From the NCBI RefSeq assembly GCF_003640395.1, contig NZ_RBZQ01000002.1, forward strand, positions 1 through 64,000: a DNA stretch of 64,000 nt. Reading direction: 5' to 3'. This document shows positions 10,403 through 21,916 of this stretch, piece after piece (position 1 is the stretch's first letter; each line of letters opens with the position of its first letter). A program made the position numbers and the translations under genes. Origin of the DNA: Stutzerimonas urumqiensis. Its GTDB lineage: Bacteria > Pseudomonadota > Gammaproteobacteria > Pseudomonadales > Pseudomonadaceae. The notes under the pieces were generated by a model. It saw only the letters and a list, made by a program, of their open reading frames with translations, searched no databases and was not told the origin of the DNA.

Positions 10403-11425
10403 ATGGGCCCGATAACGACCTTGAACGCCGCCACAGAACCGCATCGCTTCACCCTCGAACCCTTCGAAGCACGTCGCTTCGCCAACCTCAGCGGCCAGTT
10501 CGACGAACATCTGCGACTGATCGAACAACGCCTGGCCATCGAAATCCGCAACCGTGGCAACCAGTTCGAACTCATCGGCCCACCGGACGTCACCCAGTCC
10601 GCCGAGAACCTGCTGCGTCGCCTCTACCGTGAAACCAAGAGCACCGAGCTATCGCCGGACATGGTCCACCTGTTCCTCCAGGAATCGGGCATGGAAGAGC
10701 TGGCCAACCCCACGGCAGAAAAGGGCGTCACGCTGCGCACGCGCAAGGGCAACATCCGTCCGCGCGGGGCCAACCAGCAGCGCTACGTGAAGTCGATCCT
10801 GGATAACGACATCAACTTCGGCATCGGCCCGGCCGGCACCGGCAAGACCTACCTGGCCGTGGCCTGCGCCGTCGACGCGCTGGAGCGCGAGCAGGTGCGC
10901 CGCATCCTGCTGGTGCGGCCGGCGGTCGAGGCCGGCGAGAAGCTCGGCTTCCTGCCCGGCGACCTCGCGCAGAAGATCGACCCCTACCTGCGCCCGCTCT
11001 ACGACGCGCTCTACGAGATGCTCGGCTTCGAGCATGTGGCCCGCCTGATCGAGAAGCAGGTGATCGAGATCGCCCCGCTGGCCTACATGCGCGGCCGCAC
11101 GCTGAACAACAGCTTCATCATCCTCGACGAAAGCCAGAACACCACGCTCGAGCAGATGAAGATGTTCCTCACCCGGATCGGCTTCGGCTCGACTGCCGTG
11201 ATCACCGGCGACATCACCCAGGTCGACCTGCCACGCGGCACCAAGTCGGGGCTGGCACACGTGATAAAGGTGCTGGAGAACGTCAACGGCATCAGCTTCA
11301 CGCATTTCCAGGCCAAGGACGTGGTGCGCCACCCGCTGGTCCAGCGAATCGTCGAAGCCTACGACGCCTTCGAAAGCGCCCAGGACGATGACAACCAACG
11401 GCGGCAGGACAGCGGCCGTGCTTGA
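10403..11425 (+). CDS. ybeZ: PhoH-like ATPase (YbeZ)
   Basis: A 340-residue P-loop NTPase. The Walker A motif is GPAGTGKTY (about residues 147-155) and the Walker B is [12 protein letters not shown]. The N-terminal segment resembles the KH-like region of PhoH proteins. YbeZ proteins partner with the rRNA endonuclease YbeY, and here the two frames overlap by 38 nt, supporting coupled synthesis. ATG 10403 has only a weak ribosome-binding site; no better start is seen. Confidence 0.95.
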   Translation: MGPITTLNAATEPHRFTLEPFEARRFANLSGQFDEHLRLIEQRLAIEIRNRGNQFELIGPPDVTQSAENLLRRLYRETKSTELSPDMVHLFLQESGMEELANPTAEKGVTLRTRKGNIRPRGANQQRYVKSILDNDINFGIGPAGTGKTYLAVACAVDALEREQVRRILLVRPAVEAGEKLGFLPGDLAQKIDPYLRPLYDALYEMLGFEHVARLIEKQVIEIAPLAYMRGRTLNNSFIILDESQNTTLEQMKMFLTRIGFGSTAVITGDITQVDLPRGTKSGLAHVIKVLENVNGISFTHFQAKDVVRHPLVQRIVEAYDAFESAQDDDNQRRQDSGRA

Positions 11426-11870
11426 ACTCGACCTGCAGCGCGCGACCGACGCCGCTGCGCCCGATGATTCGGCCTTCCGCCGCTGGTGCGAACTGGCGCT
11501 GCGCCAGCGCAGTGCCGACTCCGAACTGACCATCCGCCTGGTCGACGAGCCCGAGGGCCGCGAACTCAACCGCACCTGGCGCGGCAAGGATTACGCCACC
11601 AACGTGCTGTCCTTCCCGGCCGAGGTGCCCGACGGCATCCTCGATATCCCGCTGCTCGGCGACCTGGTCATCTGCGTGCCGGTCATGCAGCGCGAGGCGG
11701 CCGAGCAGGGCAAGTCGATCGAGGCGCACTGGGCGCACCTGGTCATCCACGGCTGCCTGCACCTGCTCGGCTACGACCACCTCGAAGACGCCGAGGCCGA
11801 GGAAATGGAAACACTGGAACGCCACTTGCTGGCTGAACTGGGTCACCCCGACCCCTACGCCGACGAATGA
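11388..11870 (+). CDS. ybeY: Endoribonuclease YbeY (16S rRNA maturation)
   Basis: A 160-residue zinc-dependent endoribonuclease of the UPF0054 family involved in 16S rRNA 3'-end processing and ribosome quality control. The metal-binding H...H.....H motif is intact as [11 protein letters not shown] (about residues 124-134), and [10 protein letters not shown] is the conserved substrate-cleft segment. It starts inside the end of ybeZ and is followed by corC after 43 bases. Confidence 0.96.
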   Translation: MTTNGGRTAAVLELDLQRATDAAAPDDSAFRRWCELALRQRSADSELTIRLVDEPEGRELNRTWRGKDYATNVLSFPAEVPDGILDIPLLGDLVICVPVMQREAAEQGKSIEAHWAHLVIHGCLHLLGYDHLEDAEAEEMETLERHLLAELGHPDPYADE

Positions 11871-11913
11871 GAACGGCCGCACGGCCGATTGCAGGGAACC
11901 TGAGTCGAACGAC

Positions 11914-12768
11914 ATGAGCGAAGACCGATCGAGCAACGGGCAAAGAACCTGGCTGGAACGCATCACCCAGGCCTTTGCCCATGAGCCGAAGAGCCGCGAG
12001 CAACTGCTGGAACTGCTGCGCGAAGCACACGACAACAAGCTGCTGGACAACGAGGCGCTGGCGATCATCGAGGGCGCCATCCAGGTCGCCGATCTGCAGG
12101 TGCGCGACATCATGGTGCCGCGCTCGCAGGTCATCAGCATCCGCGCCAACCTCACGCCGCGCGAGTTCCTGCCGGCGATCATCGACGCCGCGCACTCGCG
12201 CTACCCGGTCGTCGGCGAGAGCCTGGACGACGTCATCGGCGTGCTGCTGGCCAAGGACCTGCTGCCCCTGGCCCTGAAGGAAAATCACGACGGCTTCAAC
12301 ATCCGCGACCTGCTGCGACCGGCGACCTTCGTGCCGGAGTCCAAGCGGCTGAACGTGCTGCTGCGCGAATTCCGCGCCAACCACAACCACATGGCCGTGG
12401 TCATCGACGAATACGGCGGCGTGGCGGGCCTGGTGACCATCGAGGACGTGCTCGAACAGATCGTCGGCGACATCGAGGACGAGCATGACGTCGAGGAAGA
12501 CAGCTACATCCGGCCCTTGCCCAGCGGCGACTTCCTGATCAAGGCGCTGACGCCGATCGAGTATTTCAACGATCACTTCGAAGCCGAGTTTTCCGATGAC
12601 GAATACGACACCGTCGCCGGGCTGGTGATGAGCCGCTTCGGCCATCTGCCCAAGCGCAACGAGATCACAGAGATCGACGGCTACCGCTTCCGCGTGCTGA
12701 GCGCTGACAGCCGTCGCCTGCACCTGCTGCGCATGACCCGGCTCGAGCGGCGCCATCAGGAAGACTGA
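11914..12768 (+). CDS. corC: CBS-domain protein CorC (magnesium/cobalt efflux-associated)
   Basis: A 284-residue cytosolic protein with two CBS domains (about residues 65-185, including VADLQVRDIMVPRSQV and VVIDEYGGVAGLVTIEDVLE) and a C-terminal CorC_HlyC transporter-associated domain ending near residue 280. It lacks the membrane DUF21 part found in longer paralogues, as expected for short CorC. It sits between ybeY and lnt as in many gammaproteobacteria. Confidence 0.94.
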   Translation: MSEDRSSNGQRTWLERITQAFAHEPKSREQLLELLREAHDNKLLDNEALAIIEGAIQVADLQVRDIMVPRSQVISIRANLTPREFLPAIIDAAHSRYPVVGESLDDVIGVLLAKDLLPLALKENHDGFNIRDLLRPATFVPESKRLNVLLREFRANHNHMAVVIDEYGGVAGLVTIEDVLEQIVGDIEDEHDVEEDSYIRPLPSGDFLIKALTPIEYFNDHFEAEFSDDEYDTVAGLVMSRFGHLPKRNEITEIDGYRFRVLSADSRRLHLLRMTRLERRHQED

Positions 12769-12894
12769 CCGGCCTCTGGCCGCCAGTCTTCGGCGCGACG
12801 GCGCGCCTTGCGGGCGGCAGCGTTCGCAACCGCATTGCCGGACGCGCCGCCCACCCTTAGCCTGCCGCGACTTCTCTGCTAACAAGGATTTTCG

Positions 12895-14409
12895 ATGCGC
12901 TGGATCACTCGCCCCGGCTGGCCGGGGCATCTGCTGGCCCTGTTCGTCGGCGCGCTGACCACCCTGTCGCTGGCCCCGTTCGATCTGTGGCCGCTGGCGC
13001 CGCTGTCGATCGCCCTGCTCTACCTCGGCCTCGGCGAGCTATCCCCCCGACAGGCGGCCCTGCGCGGCTGGTGGTACGGCTTCGGCCTGTTCGCCTCGGG
13101 CGCCAGCTGGGTCTACGTCAGCATTCATGATTTCGGCGCGGCGCCGCCCTGGCTCGCCGGGCTGCTCACCCTCGGGTTCGTCGCCGGACTGGGGCTGTTC
13201 TTCGCGCTGCCGGGCGGGCTCTGGGCGCGCTGGCTGCGGCGCGCGGACGCGCCGCTCGGCAACGCCTTCGCATTCGCCGCGCTGTGGGTGGCGCAGGAAA
13301 TGTTTCGCGGCTGGTTCCTGACCGGCTTCCCCTGGCTCTACGCCGGCTACAGCCAGCTCGACGGTCCGCTGGACGGCTACGCGCCGGTCGGTGGCGTATG
13401 GCTGCTGTCCTTCGCCCTCGCGCTGACCGCCACGCTGCTGACGACCCTGCCCCACCTGCGTCACCGACCACGGGCATGGGCACCGGCCGGCGCGCTGCTG
13501 CTCGCGATATGGCTCGCCGGCGGCGCGTTGCATGGCAGGCAATGGACCTCGCCCTCCGGCGAGCCGCTGACCGTCGCCGCCATGCAAGGCAACGTCGCGC
13601 AGAACCTCAAGTGGGATCCGGCGCAGCTCGAAGCGCAGCTGGCGCTCTACCGGGACCTGACCCTGGCCAGCGCGCCAGCCGACCTGATCGTCTGGCCCGA
13701 GACCGCCGTGCCCGTGCTCAAGGAGTTCGCCGAGGGCTACCTATCGGTCATGGATCGCATCGCCAGCGAGCGAAACGCCGCGCTGATCACCGGCATTCCG
13801 GTACGCCAGCCGAACGCGGCCGGCGAGCGGCGCTACTACAACGGGATCACCGTGGTCGGCGAAGGCAGCGGTACCTATCTCAAGCAGAAGCTCGTGCCCT
13901 TCGGCGAATACGTTCCCCTGCAGGACATGCTCCGCGGACTGATCGCCTTCTTCGATCTGCCGATGTCCGACTTCGCCGCGGGCGAACCGAACCAGTCGCT
14001 GTTGCAGGCCCACGGCCTGCAGATCGCGCCCTACATCTGCTACGAAGTGGTCTATCCCGAGTTCGCCGCCGCGCTCGCCGCGCGCAGCGACCTGCTCCTG
14101 ACGATCAGCAACGACGCCTGGTTCGGGCGTTCGATCGGGCCGCTCCAGCACCTCCAAATGGCGCAGATGCGGGCCCTCGAAGCCGGACGCTGGATGATCC
14201 GCGCGACGAACAACGGGATCACCGTGCTCATCGACCCGCAAGGCGCCATCACCGAACGCATCCCTGCGTTCGAGCGCGCCGTGCTGCGCGGCACGGTCGT
14301 GCCCATGGAAGGCCTCACGCCTTATCTGCGCTGGGGTTCATGGCCGCTCGGGTTGCTCTGCGCCGGCCTGCTCGGCTGGGCCTTGGTCGGCCGATTCCGG
14401 CAACGCTGA
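12895..14409 (+). CDS. lnt: Apolipoprotein N-acyltransferase Lnt
   Basis: A 504-residue inner-membrane enzyme that adds the third acyl chain to lipoproteins. Several N-terminal transmembrane helices (about residues 5-210) precede a periplasmic nitrilase domain. The catalytic triad is present: Glu in IVWPETAVP, Lys in KQKLVPFGEYVPL and Cys in APYICYEVVYPEF. A final helix lies near residue 480. AAGGA precedes the ATG by six bases. The last 72 bases overlap the 3' end of the opposing ElyC-like gene. Confidence 0.97.
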   Translation: MRWITRPGWPGHLLALFVGALTTLSLAPFDLWPLAPLSIALLYLGLGELSPRQAALRGWWYGFGLFASGASWVYVSIHDFGAAPPWLAGLLTLGFVAGLGLFFALPGGLWARWLRRADAPLGNAFAFAALWVAQEMFRGWFLTGFPWLYAGYSQLDGPLDGYAPVGGVWLLSFALALTATLLTTLPHLRHRPRAWAPAGALLLAIWLAGGALHGRQWTSPSGEPLTVAAMQGNVAQNLKWDPAQLEAQLALYRDLTLASAPADLIVWPETAVPVLKEFAEGYLSVMDRIASERNAALITGIPVRQPNAAGERRYYNGITVVGEGSGTYLKQKLVPFGEYVPLQDMLRGLIAFFDLPMSDFAAGEPNQSLLQAHGLQIAPYICYEVVYPEFAAALAARSDLLLTISNDAWFGRSIGPLQHLQMAQMRALEAGRWMIRATNNGITVLIDPQGAITERIPAFERAVLRGTVVPMEGLTPYLRWGSWPLGLLCAGLLGWALVGRFRQR

Positions 14410-15186
14410 CAGCGAGGCGTCCGGCGCCTCGTAGACCAGCGGGTACACCAGCAGGCCGACCGCCTCGTTGAGCAGCAGACTGTTCTGCCACACCGCCTTG
14501 GCTTCCGGCAGCCAGCCGCCGAGCGGCCGGCTCGACGGTGCGCCCATGAAGCCCACCGGGGCGGCGATCACCTCGATGCCATTCTCCTCGAAGCACCAAC
14601 GCGACCGCGCCATGTGCCAGGCCGAGGTGACCAGCACGATCCGCTCGATGCCCGCCTCACGCAGCAATTGTGCGCTGTACACGGCGTTCTCCCAGGTGGT
14701 CCGGCTTCGTTCCTCGAGCCAGCGCGTTTCGACGCCGTGGTCCCGTTCGAGGACCTGGCCGGCCAGGTGCGCCTCGCTCGGCGGCTGGCCGAAATGCAGG
14801 CCGCCGCTCGCGAGGATCGGCAACCCGGAGGCCTTCGCCAGTCGCGCCGCGTACCGCAGCCGCTCCAGCGCGATCGCACTCGGCTGATCGCCGCCCCAGG
14901 CCGGGTCGTTCTGCTCGCGCCCGCCGCCGAGCACCACGATCGCGCCGGCCCGACGATCGAGCAGCGGCCAGGCGGAGGCGTCGAGGGCGGGCTCGCGCTC
15001 GAGCAGCCGGGCGCCCCATTGCACGACCACTGGCAGACTCATGAGCCACAGCCCACCGAAGCCTGCGATGAAGCACAGCGCGGCCAGCCTTGGCGCGCGA
15101 CGACGCAGCCACCAGGCGAGCAGGAGCAACAGGAACAGGCCGCCCGGTGGCAGCAGCAGTTGCTTGAAGAAGTAGCGGATCGGCAT
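14338..15186 (-). CDS. ElyC/SanA/YdcF-family (DUF218) envelope protein
   Basis: A 282-residue protein with two N-terminal transmembrane helices (about residues 10-27 and 36-55) and a DUF218 domain. Typical segments are AGAIVVLGGGRE, RLRYAARLAKASGLPILASGG, EERSRTTWENAVYSAQLL and IVLVTSAWHMARS. E. coli ElyC affects peptidoglycan and undecaprenyl-phosphate metabolism; the biochemical reaction is unsettled. ATG 15186 follows AAAGGAG by six bases; a GTG two codons upstream lies too close to that site. The 3' end overlaps lnt on the opposite strand by 72 bases, encoding a divergent acidic/proline tail. Confidence 0.88.
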   Translation of the reverse strand: MPIRYFFKQLLLPPGGLFLLLLLAWWLRRRAPRLAALCFIAGFGGLWLMSLPVVVQWGARLLEREPALDASAWPLLDRRAGAIVVLGGGREQNDPAWGGDQPSAIALERLRYAARLAKASGLPILASGGLHFGQPPSEAHLAGQVLERDHGVETRWLEERSRTTWENAVYSAQLLREAGIERIVLVTSAWHMARSRWCFEENGIEVIAAPVGFMGAPSSRPLGGWLPEAKAVWQNSLLLNEAVGLLVYPLVYEAPDASLSALPESADQGPAEQAGAEQPERP

Positions 15187-15240
15187 GAGCACTCCTTTCG
15201 CGGAGGCCAGACTGTACCGCAGGAGGCATCAGGATCGCCG

Positions 15241-15666
15241 TCAGTGTCGTCGAATCTCACGGCGCTGGCGGCCCAGCAGGAGGTGCGAGCCGCACATGCA
15301 GCAGACCACCGGCCCTGCCGCGGTCGGCCACTCCACCTCGGCACCGCAGAGCGCGCAGCTCAGGCTACGGTTCCATTGCGCCGTCCGAGCGCGCGGCAGC
15401 AGGCGGCGGGCCGGCGTTCGTGCCGTCTGCCGGGCGATCATGGCCTGTTCCTCGGCGGCTGCCTGCCAGCCTGATAGCCAGCGATCATCCTTCGCCAGGT
15501 AGGCACGGATCAGCGCCAACTCCGCATCGGACAAGCCGCTGACCACCAGATCATCCGGCAGGGCCGTCCCGCTCGTGTCTCGTTCAGCCTGCGCCAGTGC
15601 CGCTCCCAAGCGTTGCAGGACGCGTCCATACAAGCCGCCGTCCTCGGCCTGTCGTTCTCTCCTCAT
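15241..15666 (-). CDS. Zinc-ribbon protein, probably DUF1451 family
   Basis: A 141-residue protein with a charged helical N-terminal half (RVLQRLGAALAQAERDT..) and a C-terminal zinc ribbon made by CALCG and CCMCG about 20 residues apart. The architecture fits the YbeL/DUF1451 zinc-ribbon family, which I recall next to leuS in pseudomonads. The function is unknown. It precedes the ElyC-like gene on the same strand and diverges from leuS. Confidence 0.7.
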   Translation of the reverse strand: MRRERQAEDGGLYGRVLQRLGAALAQAERDTSGTALPDDLVVSGLSDAELALIRAYLAKDDRWLSGWQAAAEEQAMIARQTARTPARRLLPRARTAQWNRSLSCALCGAEVEWPTAAGPVVCCMCGSHLLLGRQRREIRRH

Positions 15667-15704
15667 GAGTCACCTCCTGCCTGTTTCCCTCAGCAAAAGC
15701 TTAG

Positions 15705-18527
<2,823 letters not shown>

Positions 18528-18560
18528 TTCGGGCCGGCTTGCCGGCGTGAGGACAACAAG

Positions 18561-19166
18561 ATGAACAAACGGAATCTGGCGGTATTGGGTCTGGCGGCGC
18601 TACTGGCTGGCTGCGGTTTTCAGCTGCGGGGCACCGGCAGCGCCAATTTCGCCCTGGACGAGCTGTCGGTCGAGGCGCGCGACGCCTACGGCCCCACCGT
18701 GGACCTGGTGGAAAAGACGCTCGAGCGCAACGGCGTACGGGTCCACCCCGGTGCGCCCTATGACCTGCACCTGGTCCGGGAGAACAACCTCCAGCGCACG
18801 GCCAGCTACACCAGCGCCGCACGCAGCGCCGAGCACCTGCTCATCTTCGAACTGGACTACCAGGTGCGCGGCCCCGGCGGCACGCTGCTGATCGAAGAGC
18901 AGGTCGAGGTCCAGAAGGTCTCCCTGTATGACCAGAACAACCTCATCGGCGCCACCCAGGAAGCCGAGCAGATTCGTCAGGAGCTGCGCCGCGAAGCAGT
19001 TACCCAGCTGATGATGCGCCTGCGCTCGCTCACTCCGGCCGAACTGGACGCGCTCCAGGCGACCGCCGAAGCACGCGCCCAGGCCGAGGCTGAAGCGCGC
19101 GAGGCCGAGCGCCGTCGCGAGGCGGCGACACCGGCGTCGTCGCCGTTGCCGGTGCCCTTCCAGTGA
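18561..19166 (+). CDS. lptE: LPS-assembly lipoprotein LptE
   Basis: A 201-residue outer-membrane lipoprotein that plugs the LptD barrel for LPS insertion. The lipobox LLAGC places the acylated Cys at residue 18, followed by GFQLRGTG, the typical LptE start. The C-terminus (about 165-190) is an Ala/Glu-rich helix (AEARAQAEAEAREAERRR) likely to be flexible. It lies between leuS and holA, the conserved order. Confidence 0.95.
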   Translation: MNKRNLAVLGLAALLAGCGFQLRGTGSANFALDELSVEARDAYGPTVDLVEKTLERNGVRVHPGAPYDLHLVRENNLQRTASYTSAARSAEHLLIFELDYQVRGPGGTLLIEEQVEVQKVSLYDQNNLIGATQEAEQIRQELRREAVTQLMMRLRSLTPAELDALQATAEARAQAEAEAREAERRREAATPASSPLPVPFQ

Positions 19167-19201
19167 CGGAACGGGCCGCTTGCCGGCCCGTCGGCTGATC
19201 C

Positions 19202-20230
19202 ATGAAGCTCAATCCCGCGCAACTCGACAAGCACCTTCAGGGGCCGCTCGCCAGCGTCTACGCCATCAGCGGCGACGACCCCCTGCTCTGCCAGGAAGCG
19301 GCCGATGCCATACGGGCGGCGGCGCGCCAGCAGGGCTACGACGAGCGCCAGGTGTTTCACGTCGACACCCATTTCGACTGGGGCTTGCTCGTCGAGGCGG
19401 GCGCCAGCCTGTCACTGTTCGCCCAGCGTCGGTTGATCGAACTGCGTATCCCCAATGGCAAACCGGGCGACAAGGGCAGTACGGCCCTGATGGATTACCT
19501 CGCCCGCCCCGCCGACGACACCCTGCTGCTGGTCAGCCTGCCCAAGCTCGACGGCAGCGCGCAGAAGACCAAGTGGGCCAAGGCGCTGATCGACGGCGCG
19601 GATGCCCAGTTCATCCAGGTGTGGCCGGTCGACCCGCAACAGCTGCCGCAATGGATTCGCCAGCGACTGGCCAAGGCCGGACTCGCTGCCGACCCCCAGG
19701 CGCTGGACCTCATCGCCGATCGCGTCGAAGGCAACCTGCTGGCCGCCGCGCAGGAAATCGAAAAACTCAAGCTGCTGGCCGAAGCGGGCCAGGTGACGGT
19801 CGAGACGGTCCAGTCGGCAGTGGCCGACAGCGCGCGCTACGACGTCTTCGGGCTGATCGATGCCGCGCTCGCCGGAGAGCCGGCCCACGCGCTGCGCATG
19901 CTCAACGGCCTGCGGGCCGAAGGGGTCGAGGCGCCGGTGATTCTCTGGGCGCTGGCGCGCGAATTGCGACAGCTCGCCAATCTCGCCCAGCTCTACGGCC
20001 AGGGCGTGCCGCTCGAACGGGCCTTCGGACAGATGCGACCGCCGATCTGGGACAAGCGCCGCCCCCTGATCGGCAAGGCCCTGCAACGCCAGGACAGTAG
20101 CCGCTGGCGCCAGATGCTGACCGACGCACAGGTCATCGACGCGCAGATCAAGGGCCAGGCCGCGGGCGACCCCTGGGCCGGACTGGCCAGCCTCAGCCTT
20201 CAGTTGGCCGGCAAGCGTTTGAAGCTGTAG
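19202..20230 (+). CDS. holA: DNA polymerase III delta subunit HolA
   Basis: A 342-residue clamp-loader subunit that opens the beta sliding clamp. The family start KLNPAQLDKHL..PLASVYAISGDDPLLCQEAAD is present, as are LRIPNGKPGDKGS and the C-terminal KRLPLIGKALQR-like region. Length matches E. coli HolA (343 aa). It is the last gene of the leuS-lptE-holA run. Confidence 0.96.
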   Translation: MKLNPAQLDKHLQGPLASVYAISGDDPLLCQEAADAIRAAARQQGYDERQVFHVDTHFDWGLLVEAGASLSLFAQRRLIELRIPNGKPGDKGSTALMDYLARPADDTLLLVSLPKLDGSAQKTKWAKALIDGADAQFIQVWPVDPQQLPQWIRQRLAKAGLAADPQALDLIADRVEGNLLAAAQEIEKLKLLAEAGQVTVETVQSAVADSARYDVFGLIDAALAGEPAHALRMLNGLRAEGVEAPVILWALARELRQLANLAQLYGQGVPLERAFGQMRPPIWDKRRPLIGKALQRQDSSRWRQMLTDAQVIDAQIKGQAAGDPWAGLASLSLQLAGKRLKL

Positions 20231-20272
20231 TCCCTGCAGCGGTACCGGCCGGCGCCTCGGCGGCTGACCGGC

Positions 20273-20300
20273 TGGACATTGCGCCCGCTGCGTCTATGAT
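20273..20300 (+). promoter_or_regulatory. Sigma-70 promoter of arfA
   Basis: TGGACA (20273-20278, one mismatch to TTGACA) and TATGAT (20295-20300) are separated by 16 bases and lie 33 bases upstream of the arfA ATG, giving arfA its own promoter in the holA-arfA gap. Confidence 0.65.
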
Positions 20301-20332
20301 CGGCAGCCGTCCCACACGCACCCAAGGCCACG

Positions 20333-20494
20333 ATGTCGAAAAAGCAGCCGAAACGGCCGAACAAGGCCAAATCCCTGGTGGCGCAACTACTGTTCCGAAG
20401 CCGCCAGGAAAGACCCGCCAAAGGCAAGGGCAGCTACCGCCGCGAAGCCTTCCAGTCGAGAGATTGGGAGGCTTCGCCCGTTATGGCCGCCTGA
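20333..20494 (+). CDS. arfA: Alternative ribosome-rescue factor ArfA
   Basis: A 53-residue basic protein starting MSKKQPKRPNKAKSLVAQLL. The segment LFRSRQERPAKGKGSYRR, a short linker and then DWEAS match the conserved core of ArfA (LF..R.E..KGKGSY.R......WEAS). ArfA enters the empty mRNA channel of stalled non-stop ribosomes and recruits RF2, backing up tmRNA. The E. coli protein is 72 aa with a hydrophobic tail; this one stops soon after WEASPVMAA. Its coding end contains a 12-bp hairpin (20442-20477), which fits known arfA control by mRNA truncation. It has its own promoter upstream. Confidence 0.85.
   Translation: MSKKQPKRPNKAKSLVAQLLFRSRQERPAKGKGSYRREAFQSRDWEASPVMAA
20442..20477 (+). promoter_or_regulatory. 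Hairpin inside the arfA coding sequence
   Basis: GCGAAGCCTTCC (20442-20453) pairs with GGGAGGCTTCGC (20466-20477) over 12 base pairs, including one G-U, around a 12-nt loop. It spans arfA codons 37-49. In E. coli a hairpin in arfA mRNA is cut by RNase III, so that only when tmRNA fails does truncated, active ArfA persist. The absence of a U tract here favours nuclease cleavage over intrinsic termination. Confidence 0.6.
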
Positions 20495-20522
20495 AAAGCC
20501 AAGCGCGAAAAAGCGTGCTAAG

Positions 20523-20540
20523 GTCACAGGCCGTTGTGAC
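20523..20540. promoter_or_regulatory. Palindrome upstream of sltB3
   Basis: GTCACA (20523-20528) and TGTGAC (20535-20540) are perfect inverted arms with a 6-bp spacer, 19 bases before the transglycosylase ATG. The half-sites are in the opposite order to a CRP/Vfr site (TGTGA-N6-TCACA), so another regulator or a short mRNA hairpin is more likely. Confidence 0.35.
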
Positions 20541-20558
20541 GCAATCGAGCTTTACCGG

Positions 20559-21857
20559 ATGTTCCTCACCCTCCTCCCCGCATTGATGCTTCGGACCTTT
20601 ACCGCCGGATCGGCGCTGAGCCTGGTCGTCGCCTGCGCGGCCGAGCCGATCGCGCAGACCCTGCCGAGCGTGTCCGATGCCCTCGCCGCTACCCTTCCAG
20701 GCCAGCCTGCGCAGGCTGCCAACCTTGTGGAGATGCCGGCAGTGAGCTTCGAGCAATGGCGCGACGGGTTTCGCCAGAAGGCCCTGGCACAGGGCATCAG
20801 CGCAGAGGTGTTCGATCGGGCCTTCGCCGGGGTCGAGCCGGACCCCAGCGTGATCGCCGCCGACCGCAGCCAGCCGGAGTTCACCCGCCCGGTCTGGCAG
20901 TACCTCGACGGCGCCCTGTCCCGTCAGCGTGTCGCCAGCGGCCGGCGCCTGCTGGACGAGCATCGCGCCCTGTTCGACCAGCTCGAAGCCCGCTATGGCG
21001 TGGACCGCGCCGTCCTGGTCGCCATCTGGGGGCTGGAAAGCAGCTTCGGCGACATCATTGGCGACAAGTCGATCATCCGCTCGCTGGCCACGCTCGCCTA
21101 CGAGGGGCGCCGCCCTGACTTCGCCGAGGACCAGCTGCTTGCCGCCCTGCGCATTCTGCAGAAGGGCGACGTCGATCCGTCACGCATGCGCGGCTCGTGG
21201 GCCGGTGCGATGGGGCAGACCCAGTTCATTCCAACCACCTACAACGAGCACGCCGTGGACTTCGACGGTGACGGCCGTCGAGACGTGTGGTCCACCGAGG
21301 CCGATGCCCTCGCCTCGGCCGCGCACTATCTACAAACGTCCGGCTGGGATTTCCGCGAGCCCTGGGGCTTCGAGGTAAGCCTGCCGGAAGGCTTCGACTA
21401 TGCACTGGCCGACGCGGACATCCGCAAGCCGCTTTCGGAATGGCGCGCGCTCGGCGTGAAGGGCATCAGCGAGGCGGACGACACCATGCTTGCCAGCCTG
21501 CTGCTGCCGGCCGGGCATCGTGGCCCCGCCTTCCTCGTGCTGGACAACTTCCGCACGATCCTGCGCTACAACAATTCGTCGACCTATGCCCTGGCGATCG
21601 GCCTGCTCTCCGAGCGCTTCGACGGTGGCGGCCAGATCGAAGGCGCCTGGCCGCGCGGCGACCAGCCACTCAGCCGCTCGGAGCGCCTGGAGCTGCAAGA
21701 GCGGCTGGTCCAGCAGGGTTTCGATCCCGGTACGCCGGACGGCATCATCGGAGCCAACACACGGCGGGCGATCCGCAGCTATCAGCAGTCGCTCGGCTGG
21801 CCCGCCGACGGCCATCCGACCCAGCAATTGCTGGGCCGTCTACGCGCCGAACCCTGA
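20559..21857 (+). CDS. sltB3: Lytic murein transglycosylase, MltB/SltB type with peptidoglycan-binding domain
   Basis: A 432-residue family 3 lytic transglycosylase that cleaves MurNAc-GlcNAc bonds with anhydro-muropeptide formation. A signal ending in VVAC suggests a lipoprotein. The SLT_2 catalytic domain runs from about residue 60 to 355, with the catalytic Glu in WGLESSFGD, followed by GAMGQTQFIPTTY. A C-terminal PG_binding_1 domain (about 370-430, QERLVQQGFDPGTPDGIIGANTRRAI) binds the wall. Domain order and position match the SltB3 gene (PA3992 region) as recalled. A strong terminator follows. Confidence 0.9.
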   Translation: MFLTLLPALMLRTFTAGSALSLVVACAAEPIAQTLPSVSDALAATLPGQPAQAANLVEMPAVSFEQWRDGFRQKALAQGISAEVFDRAFAGVEPDPSVIAADRSQPEFTRPVWQYLDGALSRQRVASGRRLLDEHRALFDQLEARYGVDRAVLVAIWGLESSFGDIIGDKSIIRSLATLAYEGRRPDFAEDQLLAALRILQKGDVDPSRMRGSWAGAMGQTQFIPTTYNEHAVDFDGDGRRDVWSTEADALASAAHYLQTSGWDFREPWGFEVSLPEGFDYALADADIRKPLSEWRALGVKGISEADDTMLASLLLPAGHRGPAFLVLDNFRTILRYNNSSTYALAIGLLSERFDGGGQIEGAWPRGDQPLSRSERLELQERLVQQGFDPGTPDGIIGANTRRAIRSYQQSLGWPADGHPTQQLLGRLRAEP

Positions 21858-21868
21858 GCCGGATGCCA

Positions 21869-21908
21869 GGCATGAAAAAGCGACCCTTGGGTCGCTTTTT
21901 TCATGCCG
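21869..21908. terminator. Strong bidirectional intrinsic terminator
   Basis: The inverted repeat around AGCGACCC/GGGTCGCT is flanked by an A run on the left and a T run on the right, and extends to GGCATG/CATGCC outside. It has a long GC stem and U tails in both directions, between the convergent sltB3 and lipA stops, so it can end both transcripts. Confidence 0.92.
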
Positions 21909-21916
21909 GTCGATTG

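Noticed and set aside
20515-20545. CRP/Vfr site before sltB3
   Set aside because: The half-sites are TCACA-N6-TGTGA, the reverse of the CRP order TGTGA-N6-TCACA.
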